Part shown: piece by piece, positions 36,190 to 48,359 of the stretch
How positions within the stretch are numbered: position 1 is the stretch's first letter
How the letters are laid out: every line of letters begins with the position of its first letter
Assembly (NCBI GenBank): GCA_900708905.1
Contig: CAADRB010000039.1
Span: forward strand, 505,468-569,467
DNA: 64,000 bases
Reading direction: 5' to 3'
Origin: Hymenolepis diminuta
Lineage: Eukaryota; Platyhelminthes; Cestoda; Cyclophyllidea; Hymenolepididae
Notes under the pieces: generated by a model
The model's input: the letters and a program-made list of their open reading frames with translations, nothing else
Told to the model about the DNA's origin: nothing
Databases searched by the model: none
Program-made: the position numbers and the translations under genes

Positions 36190-39100
36190 CGGCGAAATTC
36201 ACTTATTTATTTGATAAAATGACCACCTGAGAGCTTCAAAGAGCCTAATAAGAACATTCAGATTTCGCTGTTAAAAGAATGGCTATTTATTCAAGTATTG
36301 TGTGAATAACTGGGTTTTGTTACAGTCGTTATTAATACAATTTCTCTTAAATAACGTTTGAAGGCAGTTTGGCAGAAGCTAATTAATTAGAAAAAGCAGT
36401 AACTTTTATTCATGATAAGATGGTAATATAGCCAGATACAGCACTGACGTTGAAGCAAATGAGTTAATATTAATAAATAGCATATTTTACAGTAAAAAGG
36501 AGCTCTCTCATGGCCTACTGGGCGTTTACTGCGTTTTTAATCTTGTTTTAACGTAAATAGAAGAAGTGTTCTACGTAGCAGGATTAGAGAGCGAAATATT
36601 GAAGGTTATGTTAACGGAAGAGATGCGGGATTCCTGAAGCTTTTGATGACGAAATGTGCTTATGAAAAATTGCTTGAGACCCTTTCTAGGGAAGGATTCA
36701 CATTAAAGGGGAAAGTTTTTACATAGATTTCGATTCGAACAGAAATCGTGCGATGCGAATTGTATGCACCTTTCATCCGGCAAATAAAGATTAGAAGACG
36801 CGACGTCTGATGGAGAGATTTCTAGGTTTTGTAGGGACTTGAGAGGACAAAGGAACTGTATTAATAACTTAAATATTTGGTATAGATGAGGGTGTAAATA
36901 TTTCTTAACTAAATATAACGATGAGATCATTCTGTTAGAGTCAGTATCAACAAATTTCATCTACGGCTAATGTTACGGCTTTCACATGCAGCAAGCAACC
37001 ACGGTTGGAAATTAGAAGGCCGAGAGTTGAGAATAAACCAAATTATATTGAAGAACGCCAATGGGAACTCGGGAGAGAGGGAGAAAGAATACAACGGGGA
37101 ACGAGGGAGAGCTTGAAATCCAGCAACCGCCGTATATGAGATTTTACAGACGAAATTATCAGTTATCACGAAATAGGTGAATGAAAATTGTCAATCAATA
37201 TTCCCCATTTTGAAAACAATTCAAATAAACGCAAAAACTTAAACATGATTTTCTCTGATCTGAAATGAATTAAATTAATGTTATTCAAAGCACTAAGAAA
37301 TTTTTCAAGGAATCCTTCAAAAACTTTAACTCACTGAATACACTGAGTTAAATTTTCTCTGATAGGTATTTATTTGAGAATTCAAATTTTACTGAATATT
37401 ATGGTATAGTCATAGAGAATCGCATAAAGTAACTTTAGGAGCCAGACCAAATTAGGCTAGACAGTCCCTTCCTGAACTAATGATTTTCATAAAGGCTAAC
37501 AAGAACCAACAGGTCCTTCCTAATAAGAAGACCAAAAATTGAACAAGCATGTATTTGACAATTTGGAATGAATGAGAGGAAGCAAAAAGAAGGAGTGGGA
37601 GGAAGAATGGAGTCAATACTGGATGAGGCCAACCCGACTTGTGAGAAACAGGCGAAATGAGGTGCGATGATGAAGTTGACTGGTTTGTTCGTCAATGAGC
37701 AACTGACGGTTAGGGCAGTTGGGGACTACACAAATAAGGACCGAGCATACCCCTGAGTCGGTGTGTACAAGTACTACAAATATCAAACGGTGGAATAATA
37801 GTCAAAATTTATCTAAAGTCCATATGGCACAAAAATAGCTTTTCTGTTGAATTTTTAGATCTTCAAGTTCATTTTTTTTCATGTAACTACTCATTTATTC
37901 GTTTTCAAAGGTCAGGCAAAAATATTTAAAGAGGCTCTGAATCTATGAGGCATTAAAGCTACATGATATGAAGGGAGATCAAATGGAATTAGAAAATAAA
38001 GCCAGGGCATTAAAAAATCTTTTAGACTTCAAGTCTTTTACTTCTTGATCATATTCCATTACTTAAATTTCAGAATTGTTTACGTGTTTCCTGAAGTAAT
38101 TCATTTCCACGGATTTCAGAGGTCATTAACTATCCGAGTAACTTAGATAGTAGACTAGCCACCGGTATCCAAGTAACCAAGATACCAATAGGGCCAATAT
38201 TTCAGCGATTTCTAGTCTAGTTTCTCCTTGAGTGAACGGAACAATCGAAAGGAAACTTTCGTTGCCAAGCTGAACAAGTGCATAAACGAGTTCCCTCACT
38301 TTCTAAATGAAGAATTAATTATTTCTAGGAGTCAGCCCAAAAGCCAGTCAGTTATCTTATTTTATTCAAATGGCAACCAATAAATTATAAAGCATCATAA
38401 GGGTTCTAACGTTAAACCCAAGCCAGTCCCTTTAATAATGAATTCAAAATTCAAGACTAAGTCACTTGCACGCTTACGCCCTACTTCCAAATTAAACTGC
38501 GTATAATACAAAGAACTGACTTTGCTTTCATATTTTATAGCGTATTACAGTGGCAAAGCAATTATTGCGGTTCTTTATTCCTTAGAGTATTTTTTCCTAT
38601 TCCAACTATGACTATGAAAAATGTGCTTTCATAATACTCCTAGAAGTAACTGTGGAACACCCTGATTCAAACGCCTACGCGAATTGTTCATCCACGCAAA
38701 ACTATAAGTGCATTGATTCATTCTCCTCCCAAATGTTACGTAGAGGGAGATATCGCAAATACACAGTAACGCTTTTATCTTGCTTTGAGTTATTTCATTA
38801 CCTCTACTTAAAATTAAGTCATTTCCGCATTTAAACAGGGCCTTGTTGCACCATTCAATTTGTACTTTCTAAGTCCACAGTATTAAGCTGCTAACTGTAA
38901 ATACCAGGATAGCTGAATCTTTTTTCCAGGTTCATTCCACAATGTATAAAAATTTAGAAGACCGGAGAGTAATTGAATGTATATATTGTTAATGGCGGTC
39001 AATATTTGATACAATAAAATGTAAATATATAGTTGACCTAGATTGAGGTCAGTCAATGAGTCTATATGTAATGACAGATTTAGTAAACTATGAAGAGGAG

Positions 39101-42100
39101 TTTGGAGATTAAAAATGTCGCCTTAGATCTGCAACATTATTAATCCCTCTTAACTTACCCAGTGCACGCACGTACAGTCTACGTTCTAGCTTCCGTCTTC
39201 TGCTAGTAGTATCCCTTTATTCTCTATCCTGTTCTTATTAATCAAGAAGGTATTTTAAGCAAAATACCTAGATGTTCTAATCTGGCACCACCCATCAGAC
39301 CGCTATTTACAATCCTCGGTAGTCGAGAGTTAAAACTAACCCAAACCTCGAAAACCTCGGATGTGCAACTCAAATGAATGTTTGAAAGGTGACAAAAATA
39401 TCAATGTGTTTACCAACCAAGACTAGTAAGAAGAAGGTAAACGACTTTCCTCTCTCTCTTTAATGGGAAATTACCACTATTTAATTATGAATTCTGATTG
39501 GTTGTAGTCGAGCGATTGAACTCCAATGCAATATCTATAAAGCCTATGAATTTCATTCAGTTTAACTCATATTTCTATCAGTACAATTTTATTTCATGTC
39601 GGATTCTATTAATTATAACTCCCTCTCAAAATTTGAACATAATGGGTAATCCAACCAAAGTTGTTATGATCTTAAATATCGAATCTTTCCTTCATTCTTA
39701 TTCGATAACTTGCTCAATTAGAAATCTCAGATGATCTAAAACCGCAAAAAACCTTCTTCGGTATCTCTTCTTTGTTATTGTTGAATCTCTGCTCCCCTAC
39801 TTCGCTTATGCTTGAACTTAACAGTAACAGAAATTACCTCATTCCTTCCAAAAAAAAACAACGAACGTTATAATTTTGGAAATTTCCTTCACAGTATTTA
39901 CTGTACTTGATACCTTTACTGTCTTATAAGTACTTATATCTGTACCTAATCATAACATCAAGTTTTATAAGAAAAAATTGCTTTGGGTGTTGAGTTTCAT
40001 GAACGAAAGTTCACACTTATTCGTATTTTCGAGATCTTTTTGACGCTAAAAGAAGCTGCATGCTTTGATATGCAAAACAGTTTCACAGCGGAAGGTAATA
40101 CTCATCTCATCGTAGACCTGTTAAAATCTAGCCACGAACAAAAGTTACAAGATGCATATTTTGACACGGTGTAGCTCTGACTATCTAAACTACACCACCT
40201 TCTAGACGACCATTGACTTTGTACTCTCCTCCAATTATCTCGGCCAATACTTTGCCCACGTAGAGTTAGATTTTGGTAGGCGCGTCGACTCTTCTAAGAA
40301 AATCAACTCAAAGACTTGGTGTTCGCCTTTGCAACTTCCTAATTGGAACTTGGCACTTCAATGTTTACGTTCTCTTATGCTCTGAATGTCTAACAGTTCA
40401 TTGAGCCGTGTTTCAAAAATCCTCAATCTCTAATTATCAATCAGACAACAGCGAAAAACCTTAGAGAATAGCTGGTTGAATGAATATCTTAAGTAACTTT
40501 GCTCAAGTCTGAGGTCAGAAGTGCACTTGATTTTAGAATAAATCCTGATGAAGGTCCTTTGGTGTTTAAGACGTCCAATATTGTCACTTTGTTGACTTGA
40601 CCTCTCCCATTTACTTACTGTTGAAAATGCTTAACGTTTGTGAATGCGGAGGCCTAAAACGTTGGTACCGGCTTACGAATAAAGATTCTAGTTAAATTAC
40701 AAATGTAGAATTCGTTAATATAAAAGTAACTGGATTTGAAATATTTCTCCAGAGACAATTTTCATCTAGTTAAATGCCTTTTTGGAACTGAGTGATTGGA
40801 ACTTTTCAACAAACTCATGAAGATTAAGGCGCAAGAAATCCTCTTTATCGAATGATCAAAATCTTGGTCGAGCCAAATGTCAAATTTTGTGGCTTTCTTG
40901 CTAGATGATATTAAGAGACTCATCCATTGTTACCTTTAACCAAGACTTAATCAGGATAATTGATTTTTGAAATGTTCGGGATATTTATCAAGAACTCAAA
41001 TTCTAACATGCTTAAAATTAGATACATTCTCATACCGCCAAATTTTCAAAGGTAGAACATCGGGAATAACAGGATATATTTTAAGTAAGACCCCTATTGT
41101 AAATTTGCTTTCTCATTGTTTCATTAGAAATTATGACATATTTTGAGTCAGTACGTAGGATTTGACATTTCAATTTTATATTTCATAAATACAGCAAAAG
41201 CATGCGTTTAACTCCATCTTAGTGTATTCAAATGAAAGGCAGATTCATTGAAGAAAAGCCAAAATTTCGACCATAGTCCATAAGAGAATGGGAATAGGTG
41301 ATTTCAAGAGAATTGCGATGAAGAGAAGCGTGAAAACAGCGAGGAAGAAGGTAATGAAGTCGGTGTGTAGGTGGCGATGTACTTCACGAATTGAATGCCA
41401 TATCTCGGCCATTTCAACCACGTGTCGCCAATCAATCTATTGAACGGCGACTAAATAACCCCATGTTTGACTGCATTCTACGGAAATGGTATGAACACAG
41501 CTGTCTGTGTTTGTTTGCAGCAAACACTATGTGGGATAGTTTAATTAAATATAGAATTTGGGACTTAAAGAAAATGAATAAGAATATTTGTATTTTAAAA
41601 TTGAATGTAATTTCAATTTTTGCTCTAGTGGACATACCTGAGGTATTCGTTGAATCAGTCATTCTCTGGTATACCTCCTGTTATCTCTCTTAAAAAGGCT
41701 AATAAATGATTTAGGTTTGCCTGAAACACGACACAATGGACAATGCTAAGCATTCAAAGCACAACGGAAATGAATACTGGAATGCAAGGTGAATAAATGC
41801 CCTTCATAAGGGATTATGCATTGATCAAGATACTATTAAAATGGTATCTACTCAAAATGAATAAGACGGATTCTGTAATTCCAAAGAATTGGTTGTAACT
41901 ACTGCAGTCAACGGCAAAAAGAATATAAATTTAGATTGCTAGGCCTCCAGGGAAATTAATCCCTCAACTGGAAATTAATTTTGTGGAATTTGATGTTGTC
42001 GCGGCACAAGAGTAGAGATACCCACTAGTTCTAGAATGTACTCAGTATTAGGCAACAAATCGTAAAACCTGGGATGGTCACGCAACAAATCACTCCATAA

Positions 42101-42850
42101 TTTGCAAATATGATGGAAGGTTACTGAATTACATCTACTATGTCTAAATACCTTTATAAGTCTCGGTTACCTGTTCATTGAGGGAAGATGATAAAAATCA
42201 ATTAAAACGGCTTGACTGACAGACCAATTAACCAATTCTGCCGAGAGCCGCCAGTCTCGCGGTAGCCGTCATCCCCTCCTACATTAAGAATATGGCTTGA
42301 ATAATAACCATCCAGGGTCACGTGGAGGTTAGGGTTGGATTTCCTGGAAGAGGATGCGGGGGGAATGCACTCTGAGCACGCTCTTATCCCCTACGCCTAC
42401 TCTCACTGCAACCCTCCTCCCCTGTTGGTGTGGCAATGACGTTAGCTCCCTTGAACCCACGCACCTGCACACATTTTTCGATCCTCCTTCACGGTTCAGC
42501 GTTCCATCTCTAAGGGAATGGCTAAAAGAGATATTAGAAAACTCATAGCAATTTTATTTTCTTCTTCCGGATTCACCTATGATACCTTAGTACCCTTTGC
42601 TAACGCAATCAAAAAGTAAGTCCTATTTTGTAAGCATGAAAATTGCCAATAAGTGTCAAACTAGAAGAAAGCGCCAAGGGAAAAGGAAATATTTTCGGAT
42701 TTTTTTATAAAAATACAAAAATTAGAACAAATTTTGCACTTTTATGAATGGAAGTAGGAAATCTTAAAGTAATCTACAAAGATAACATGATGAATTAACA
42801 ATAATAGCAATAATACCAATATATGAATTTACAGTTATAAATGATGTCAA
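36190..42850. other. Gene-poor intergenic region
   Basis: No gene is supported here. The 5' exons of the minus-strand gene ending at 33877 should lie somewhere above 36133, but none can be assigned with confidence. A minus-strand candidate at about 36747-36828 (acceptor TCCTCTCAAG, donor GTGCAT) is open but has the wrong phase to join directly. Around 42220-42550 the sequence is noticeably richer in G and C, without a recognisable product. Confidence 0.4.
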
Positions 42851-43038
42851 GAAAAAGGAATAAGTCTAAATTTTAAATTATGTGATAAAATATTAATATT
42901 TTGTTTTTTTTGCCGTTTTCATTGCAGAACAGGAAGAAGGAAAGGAGGAGGGGAGAGAAGGAAAAGAGGAAAGACTCTGTCCCTTTCCGTCGTTGAAATT
43001 CATCCATGGAAGACGTATTTGTCTCTTCATTATTTTCG

Positions 43039-43290
43039 TCATTTATACACACTAATGGCGAGTATGTTATAGCCTCTCTGCCGATCAAGAATTTTATGAT
43101 TCTTCTCAATGTCCTTTCTTAAGTTATAAAATGCCTTCATTTCGTTCTTAAGGAATTCTTCGATTTCTTGCATCCATTTTGATGAGACGCCAAAAACCTC
43201 TCCACGAAGCTCTTCGAATGATAATATCTGTTCTCTCTGCCCACTAACAACCGGTCCAGAGTCTTCTTCACTATTACAATTCTCCTCTTC
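43039..43290 (-). other. Possible exon or decayed coding trace (83 codons)
   Basis: On the minus strand, an acidic open frame with no obvious start runs from 43290 to a TGA at 43041-43039. It contains peptides such as ENCNSEEDSGPVVSG, LSFEELRGEVFG and MQEIEEFLKNEMKAF. A possible acceptor (CCTTTTCCATAAG) lies just upstream. Further upstream, to about 43640, coding-like pieces appear in other frames. It may be a short-exon gene or a pseudogene. I do not recognise the family, and chance is not excluded. Confidence 0.2.
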
Positions 43291-44598
43291 TTATGGAAAA
43301 GGCTTTTCATCATCTTCCATATAATGCTCTCTTCTTCTAAGCTATGTTCTGTGTTTACTAATTCTTTTCTAGTCTGCTCATCAAATGTTTTTTTCTGATT
43401 CACCCACTGTATTCTTTGCCTTTGTTCTTTTCTTCTGGTCTATCATTCTATGGCGGTCTGCTAGTCTTTCCAGGAGTAAAAATCATCGTAAGCTCTATGT
43501 GGAATCACTCCCAGTTTCTTAATTCAATTCTCTCTTCCACTGACTGGCTAATTTCTAATCCGTCTACGTCTGTATAAATGGATGAGGTGGAATGCTGTTG
43601 ATATGCTATTTCCTATAATGTAGTTTCAGCAAAAGTGATAACATTTTGCGACCTTTTCGTTTTCATAGAGGAAGTCAATAGATATATTGGTCACCAATTA
43701 CCGCGCGTAATACAATTAACTTACACGATTAGCGCATTTCAAATTTGTAATTTTGAATTATTTCAGCCTCAAATGCAAAATTTAATTTTAATTTTATGGT
43801 TAGCAATCATTTATGGTAAAATTTATTTAAAAATATATTAATTTTACACCTACAAAATACAACGAATACAAAGATAAATTCTCATTCTAAGGATTTTTTC
43901 TTGGTTGTCAATTTGGAGATATTTGAATTCTTTAAATCACAAGAAAGACATTAACACAGATTTTTTGTATTTCTCGTTCCAAACAGGCTTAAACTTATAA
44001 TCATTTTTGTTGTATCTCAGTTTAAAAGAGGTTTCTTTTACTTCACAACTAATTCAAACAAAAATATGCATTCATCGTAGTCAGAGGATTAGAAAAATAT
44101 TCGGAAATGGTGGACAAGATTATTATTTTCTGTCATGACGGAGAAGGACGTTCTCTTAGATGACGTTCTGGTGGTCTGTCGCAGGATTTCACATGGAAAT
44201 CCGATGAGCTGTACGAGAACGAAATCCAAAGATTAGACTTCTCGCAATGCTCAATATAGTTTTAACTCTTACTGCGCATACCCATATCCCCGGTATGGAA
44301 AAATCATAATGAATACCGATTTGATAAAGAAATACCAACTTTGTTATCGCATTAAATGACAACTGTGGACTCCTCGCCTTAAAGATGTTAGGAAAAGTAC
44401 TGGTATTGGAAGACGTCATTTATAACATGAAGCCTCTTATTTTACGCAATATCTAGGTGTCCTCATTATTGAAAGTGGAATGAATATATGGGAGGAATCA
44501 TATTATAGCAATCTATATAATCAAACGAAAACGAGAGCAGGCATAGATAAAACATTATTCGATTGAAAAGACAGTGTATTACTTTCAATCTCAAGTGA

Positions 44599-44964
44599 TT
44601 ATTTATAAATTACTGGAGATCGTTTACCAGGCAATGGATCACTGTAGTAAGAGTGAGAGAGTGATTCCGTGTAGATTTCAGTTGGAGCTGCAGTATTCGC
44701 ATATTTATTCCATGGTATTCTAGCCCAAGAATCATGAGGATAATATGAAGGACAGATTTTCTCTATTTCTTTTCGTTCTGACTGTGAAAGCCTAGTTAAA
44801 TGGGGCGCGAACAGGTACTTATCCAGCAGTTTTAACTTTGAATTTTCCGTTGTAGTGAATGGAATGACGTAATTTAGCCGAGCATTTGTCGTTTTGTTTG
44901 GGGCTTTAATTTCAAGATTTGTGGAAACAAGGGATGGAAGATTGATCCTTCTTTCTTGTGTCAT
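44599..44964 (-). CDS. Small basic uncharacterised protein, 121 aa (single or last exon)
   Basis: The frame is open from a TGA near 45036 to TAA at 44599. The first ATG is at 44964, and two bases upstream of it lies a good acceptor (CTGCTATTCAACTAG), so translation may start here in a spliced last exon; another acceptor (GACTTTCCAG) lies near 45003. The protein is basic and rich in Pro, Tyr, Ser and Lys, with no signal peptide or membrane span. Its C-terminal half contains DSWARIPWNKYANTAAP and ends GKRSPVIYK. Short Trp/Pro/Tyr-rich proteins of this style are common among ciliary microtubule inner proteins, but I cannot name a family, so that is a guess. Confidence 0.45.
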   Translation of the reverse strand: MTQERRINLPSLVSTNLEIKAPNKTTNARLNYVIPFTTTENSKLKLLDKYLFAPHLTRLSQSERKEIEKICPSYYPHDSWARIPWNKYANTAAPTEIYTESLSHSYYSDPLPGKRSPVIYK

Positions 44965-45021
44965 TTCTAGTTGAATAGCAGTTACAATGCGGATACTGGA
45001 AAGTCTCGTGGATAAATTCAA

Positions 45022-48000
45022 TACTTTTAATGTTCAGGCACACCATAGGGGGTTAAATTGTGAATTTTGGAAGGGCTTCTAAAGAAGGATGAAGATCTTT
45101 TCTGAAGGACTTGGAGCTTCTTTAAAAGATCTTCCTGATCTGTTTTCATTCAGGTTTTTTTGTTCATCAGAGTAGAATACTGAACTGAGAAATTACAGAA
45201 ACGTCAGAACCTTATCTGAAATTGGGACCATAAAAATGTTGTAATCACTTATAAATATAAATAGGATTTAAATTATGGTGCAAATATCGCAAAATAGAGA
45301 TAAAACACAGCAATATTAATTGGTTCTGAATTAATTCCTCTAGATGATCGTATTAAACAGGACTATGATGAAGGATGCCAAATTATATGAAACAGTATTG
45401 TAGGGCGTGGACATTATGACTAGTTCTGATTTAATCAGAAAAGACCGCTAGGGACGTTGAAGGATGAATCTTTCTTCTCCATAATATTTATCTACAGACT
45501 GGTGACTCTGCCACTACAAATTGGTGACCCTGTAAAGGACCGCTACAACGTCTTTATAATATTGTCGCCCATGGCAAACTGAAATATATATATATATATA
45601 TAATGTCAAAATGATCAAAGAAGAGGAATCATGGGAATTTGACATTTGAATTAATCTGGTATTTGAATTTTCCCTTTCGGTTATTGGTTGGTTCTGCACA
45701 TCCAACTAACTCTATCTAATTAAATAAAGGAAAATCTTTTAAAAGTGAACTAAAAATTAAACAGATATTAAGTTAATATTCTGACGAAGATTCTCCAAAT
45801 TTATTACATTTCATCTTAAAGCAGAGGCTTATTAAGACCAAAAACCGTTAAAATTTCATAACTATTGAAGAGAGATTTTACTCTTTGTCCTGACAGTAAA
45901 AATATTTACTTTCCGTATTACAAAGAGGAGTTTTTACGCTCGGACATTTTTATCATACACTTCTTAGCAACGTAATAAAACACAGAAAAAATGTGCTCAA
46001 ATTTATGGACTCGACGGTAATTACTAAGAGAAAACATCATTCAACAAGGTCATTTTTAAGTCTCAACACTGTTGCGCAGTGTAAAATATAATAACTATTT
46101 TATATTTTATATTATTCTTTTCTTATAAATTTATTTAAATGAATTACAAATATTATTTGTAATGAGTAAGGACTCTATCAGATTCTAATCTCATTTGTTA
46201 CGGCTATTAAACGATTTTGAGGCGTTTTCATTATATGCGCCCATTAAGATTCACATTCTACCACGTTTTAGTTATTTAGATTTCACAAACCTCAGTTTGA
46301 CAGTCCAAGACTGAGTCATTGTACACCAAGAAGAACTTGAAAGAAAGCTTATACAAAGTCTTTGCCAAGGCAAGTCGATCAAGACATCCAGTTAATCTTT
46401 GATAAGACCGAGTTGCCACGAATAAAATAGCCAATAATGTCGATTCCCCTCCTCAAAAAGCGTAAATCCCCACATTTTCCGGACAAAAAGGGTGAAATAC
46501 GAAGTTGTCATTAGTGCAGCTGATCGTGGAACGAAGGCAATGTTCTTGAATCATAAACTGATCAATTTTTTCCGGTCGCAACCATTGATAAAGACTTTCT
46601 CTGCCAAATTTCCGTTTGTTTTAGGTCTGTCAAATGACAAGGGCAATTGAAATACCACCTGTCTAATGTATCCTTAGTGTTGACATCAGATCAAATGCGC
46701 GTACCTTTTGTGAAAACTGCATTGGGAAATTGTGTTAACAACCAACTCAAATTTTTCAAACTTGAACCTATGTGAGTAACCTAGGTTTGTAAAAAGCTAT
46801 GTGACGTTTTATCAGTGGTAGTTAGGCTTGATATTACATGACAGCTTCAGAGCTCTCTACTCGCTAAGGTGTGGTAAGTGAAAAAGGGCTTTTGATGCCA
46901 ACTATTTGAGGATATTTTGGGCGTTGACCCACAATTTTGCCCACTCCACTCAGGATACGCCCAGCTCTACCTTTCTCCTTTCCTCGTGTTCAGCAAGAGA
47001 GAAGAGATTTAAGTAAATTTTATTTTGTTCAAAAAACCACTCCCAAAATCTCAGTAAATGGCGACTTGGATATCTCGAGTTAACTACCCCCTCTCTATAT
47101 CTATTTACTACTTTTCAAAATCTCTATTCCTATTACCATTACTATTCTTAAAAGAAAGAAAGTAGAAAAAAATTTGTGAAACATTTATTTTTCTTAAATA
47201 AAAGAATGATTCGTTAAAGTTGAAATGCCTTCACTTGGATGTGAGTGAATAAAAGAAGAGAGGAGGAAGAGAATCCTGGAGACATTCCTATAAGAATCTT
47301 ACATCAAGCAACTTCTTCTGCTGATGCTCTATATCAGTGGTTGAGCCCAGATGAGTATCACTCCTGTGCTCTCTGACTTAAGAGATGTGCACTTTGACCA
47401 CTGCGGCACTGGCACACATCCACTATGTAGGCCATTACAATCTCGCCATCCTATTTTGAATACTTGGGATTGACATTTAAGCGGCTCTAGGGCGAGCTTT
47501 GGTAACTCCAGGCCTTTGGAAGGCATCTAAATACTGTGGACTTCTCAGTTAGCAGTAGGAAGTGCTAAAGTGAAATTAAGGTTTCTGATGGCTTATGCGT
47601 TTTTTTAAATCCTCTGTTTTTTGTCTATTAAGAGGATTATTATGTAAATCAATTATAAATATACGAAATCAGAAGCATTTTAATTTGAATCACTTTATGC
47701 TTTTGATAAGTTAGAGCTCTACTAGATCAAAATTGTTTCTCCTGATCTCATCTACCAACTCTTCTTTAATAGAAGAAATGAATTAATCGAGATGATATAA
47801 ACAATTACTCAAGTAAATCAACTGTTTGATAAACTTTAAACATCATGGATATGAGCTCAATAGGAAATCTAAGGGTTAAGTTCAACATTTGAACTTCGGA
47901 ACACTTGAACATGCCATAGTGTGATAAGCCCATTATATTAATAGCGGGCGCAGTTATCAATCAGGATTTCAAACGAAGACTCCTTTTGAAGACCTGACTT

Positions 48001-48229
48001 CATTCTCTTCATCTACTCGATCTCATCCTCCTTTTCCTCACGACATTAACATTTATTGCATTTAGACACTTACTCCTTCAGGAGCAATTTTAGTAGGTTG
48101 CGTAATTACAAATGTGCGTCTGTCAAAGACAGCTTCTTAAATAACTGTGGAGGCTTGCTTCAAGATTATAAATTCTCTTTTCGCCTTAGAAAATGTCTAA
48201 AAATAATGACACAAACTGGTAAACTGCAA
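45022..48229. other. Gene-poor intergenic region with a TA tract
   Basis: No gene is supported. A (TA)n tract occurs at about 45584-45603. The section 47329-47530 looks like a dispersed repeat and is listed separately. The remainder is AT-rich, without a coding signal I can defend. Confidence 0.4.
47329..47530 (-). repeat. Possible tRNA-derived (SINE-like) dispersed repeat
   Basis: On the minus strand the segment around 47420-47335 reads like a degenerate tRNA-Leu/Ser: an A-box-like TGCCGCAGTGG, an anticodon-loop-like CTTAAGT, and a weak B-box-like GCTCAACCA. CCAGTG and CACTG flank it in possible acceptor-stem positions. The segment is richer in GC than its surroundings and includes an open frame of low credibility. 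No second copy occurs in this window, so the assignment is weak. Confidence 0.25.
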
Positions 48230-48235
48230 TTTATT
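48230..48235 (-). terminator. Polyadenylation signal of the carboxylesterase-like gene
   Basis: AATAAA on the minus strand (TTTATT on the plus strand), about 125 nt past the stop codon. Confidence 0.5.
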
Positions 48236-48359
48236 TACTATAAACTTCATTCTGGAAATAAAAATACAGTTAACGTCTGTGTAATATTACAATAAATAGT
48301 ATAATCTAACTAGACGATTTCTGTTGCATTCGAAGAAAGGCGGAAAAATGCATCTTCGC

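Noticed and set aside
36703..37169. Minus-strand frames at 36703-36960 and 36957-37169 as 5' exons of the 34-kb gene
   Set aside because: The best exon boundaries end in phase 2, whereas the exon at 36133 needs an upstream phase-1 donor; no consistent chain could be built.
39983..40300. Possible LINE endonuclease fragment (a TTIDFVLSS-like peptide near 40215, after a stop)
   Set aside because: Only one short motif-like piece; no reverse transcriptase or catalytic residues nearby.
42354..42548. 64-codon frame in a GC-richer patch
   Set aside because: Low-complexity Thr/Leu/Pro composition, no splice context and no family resemblance.
10562..43460. Isolated ATGGCG-type words outside intron 1 (for example 10562, 35155, about 38993, about 43450)
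   Set aside because: A six-base word is expected several times per strand by chance at this composition, and these are not embedded in the conserved flanking block.
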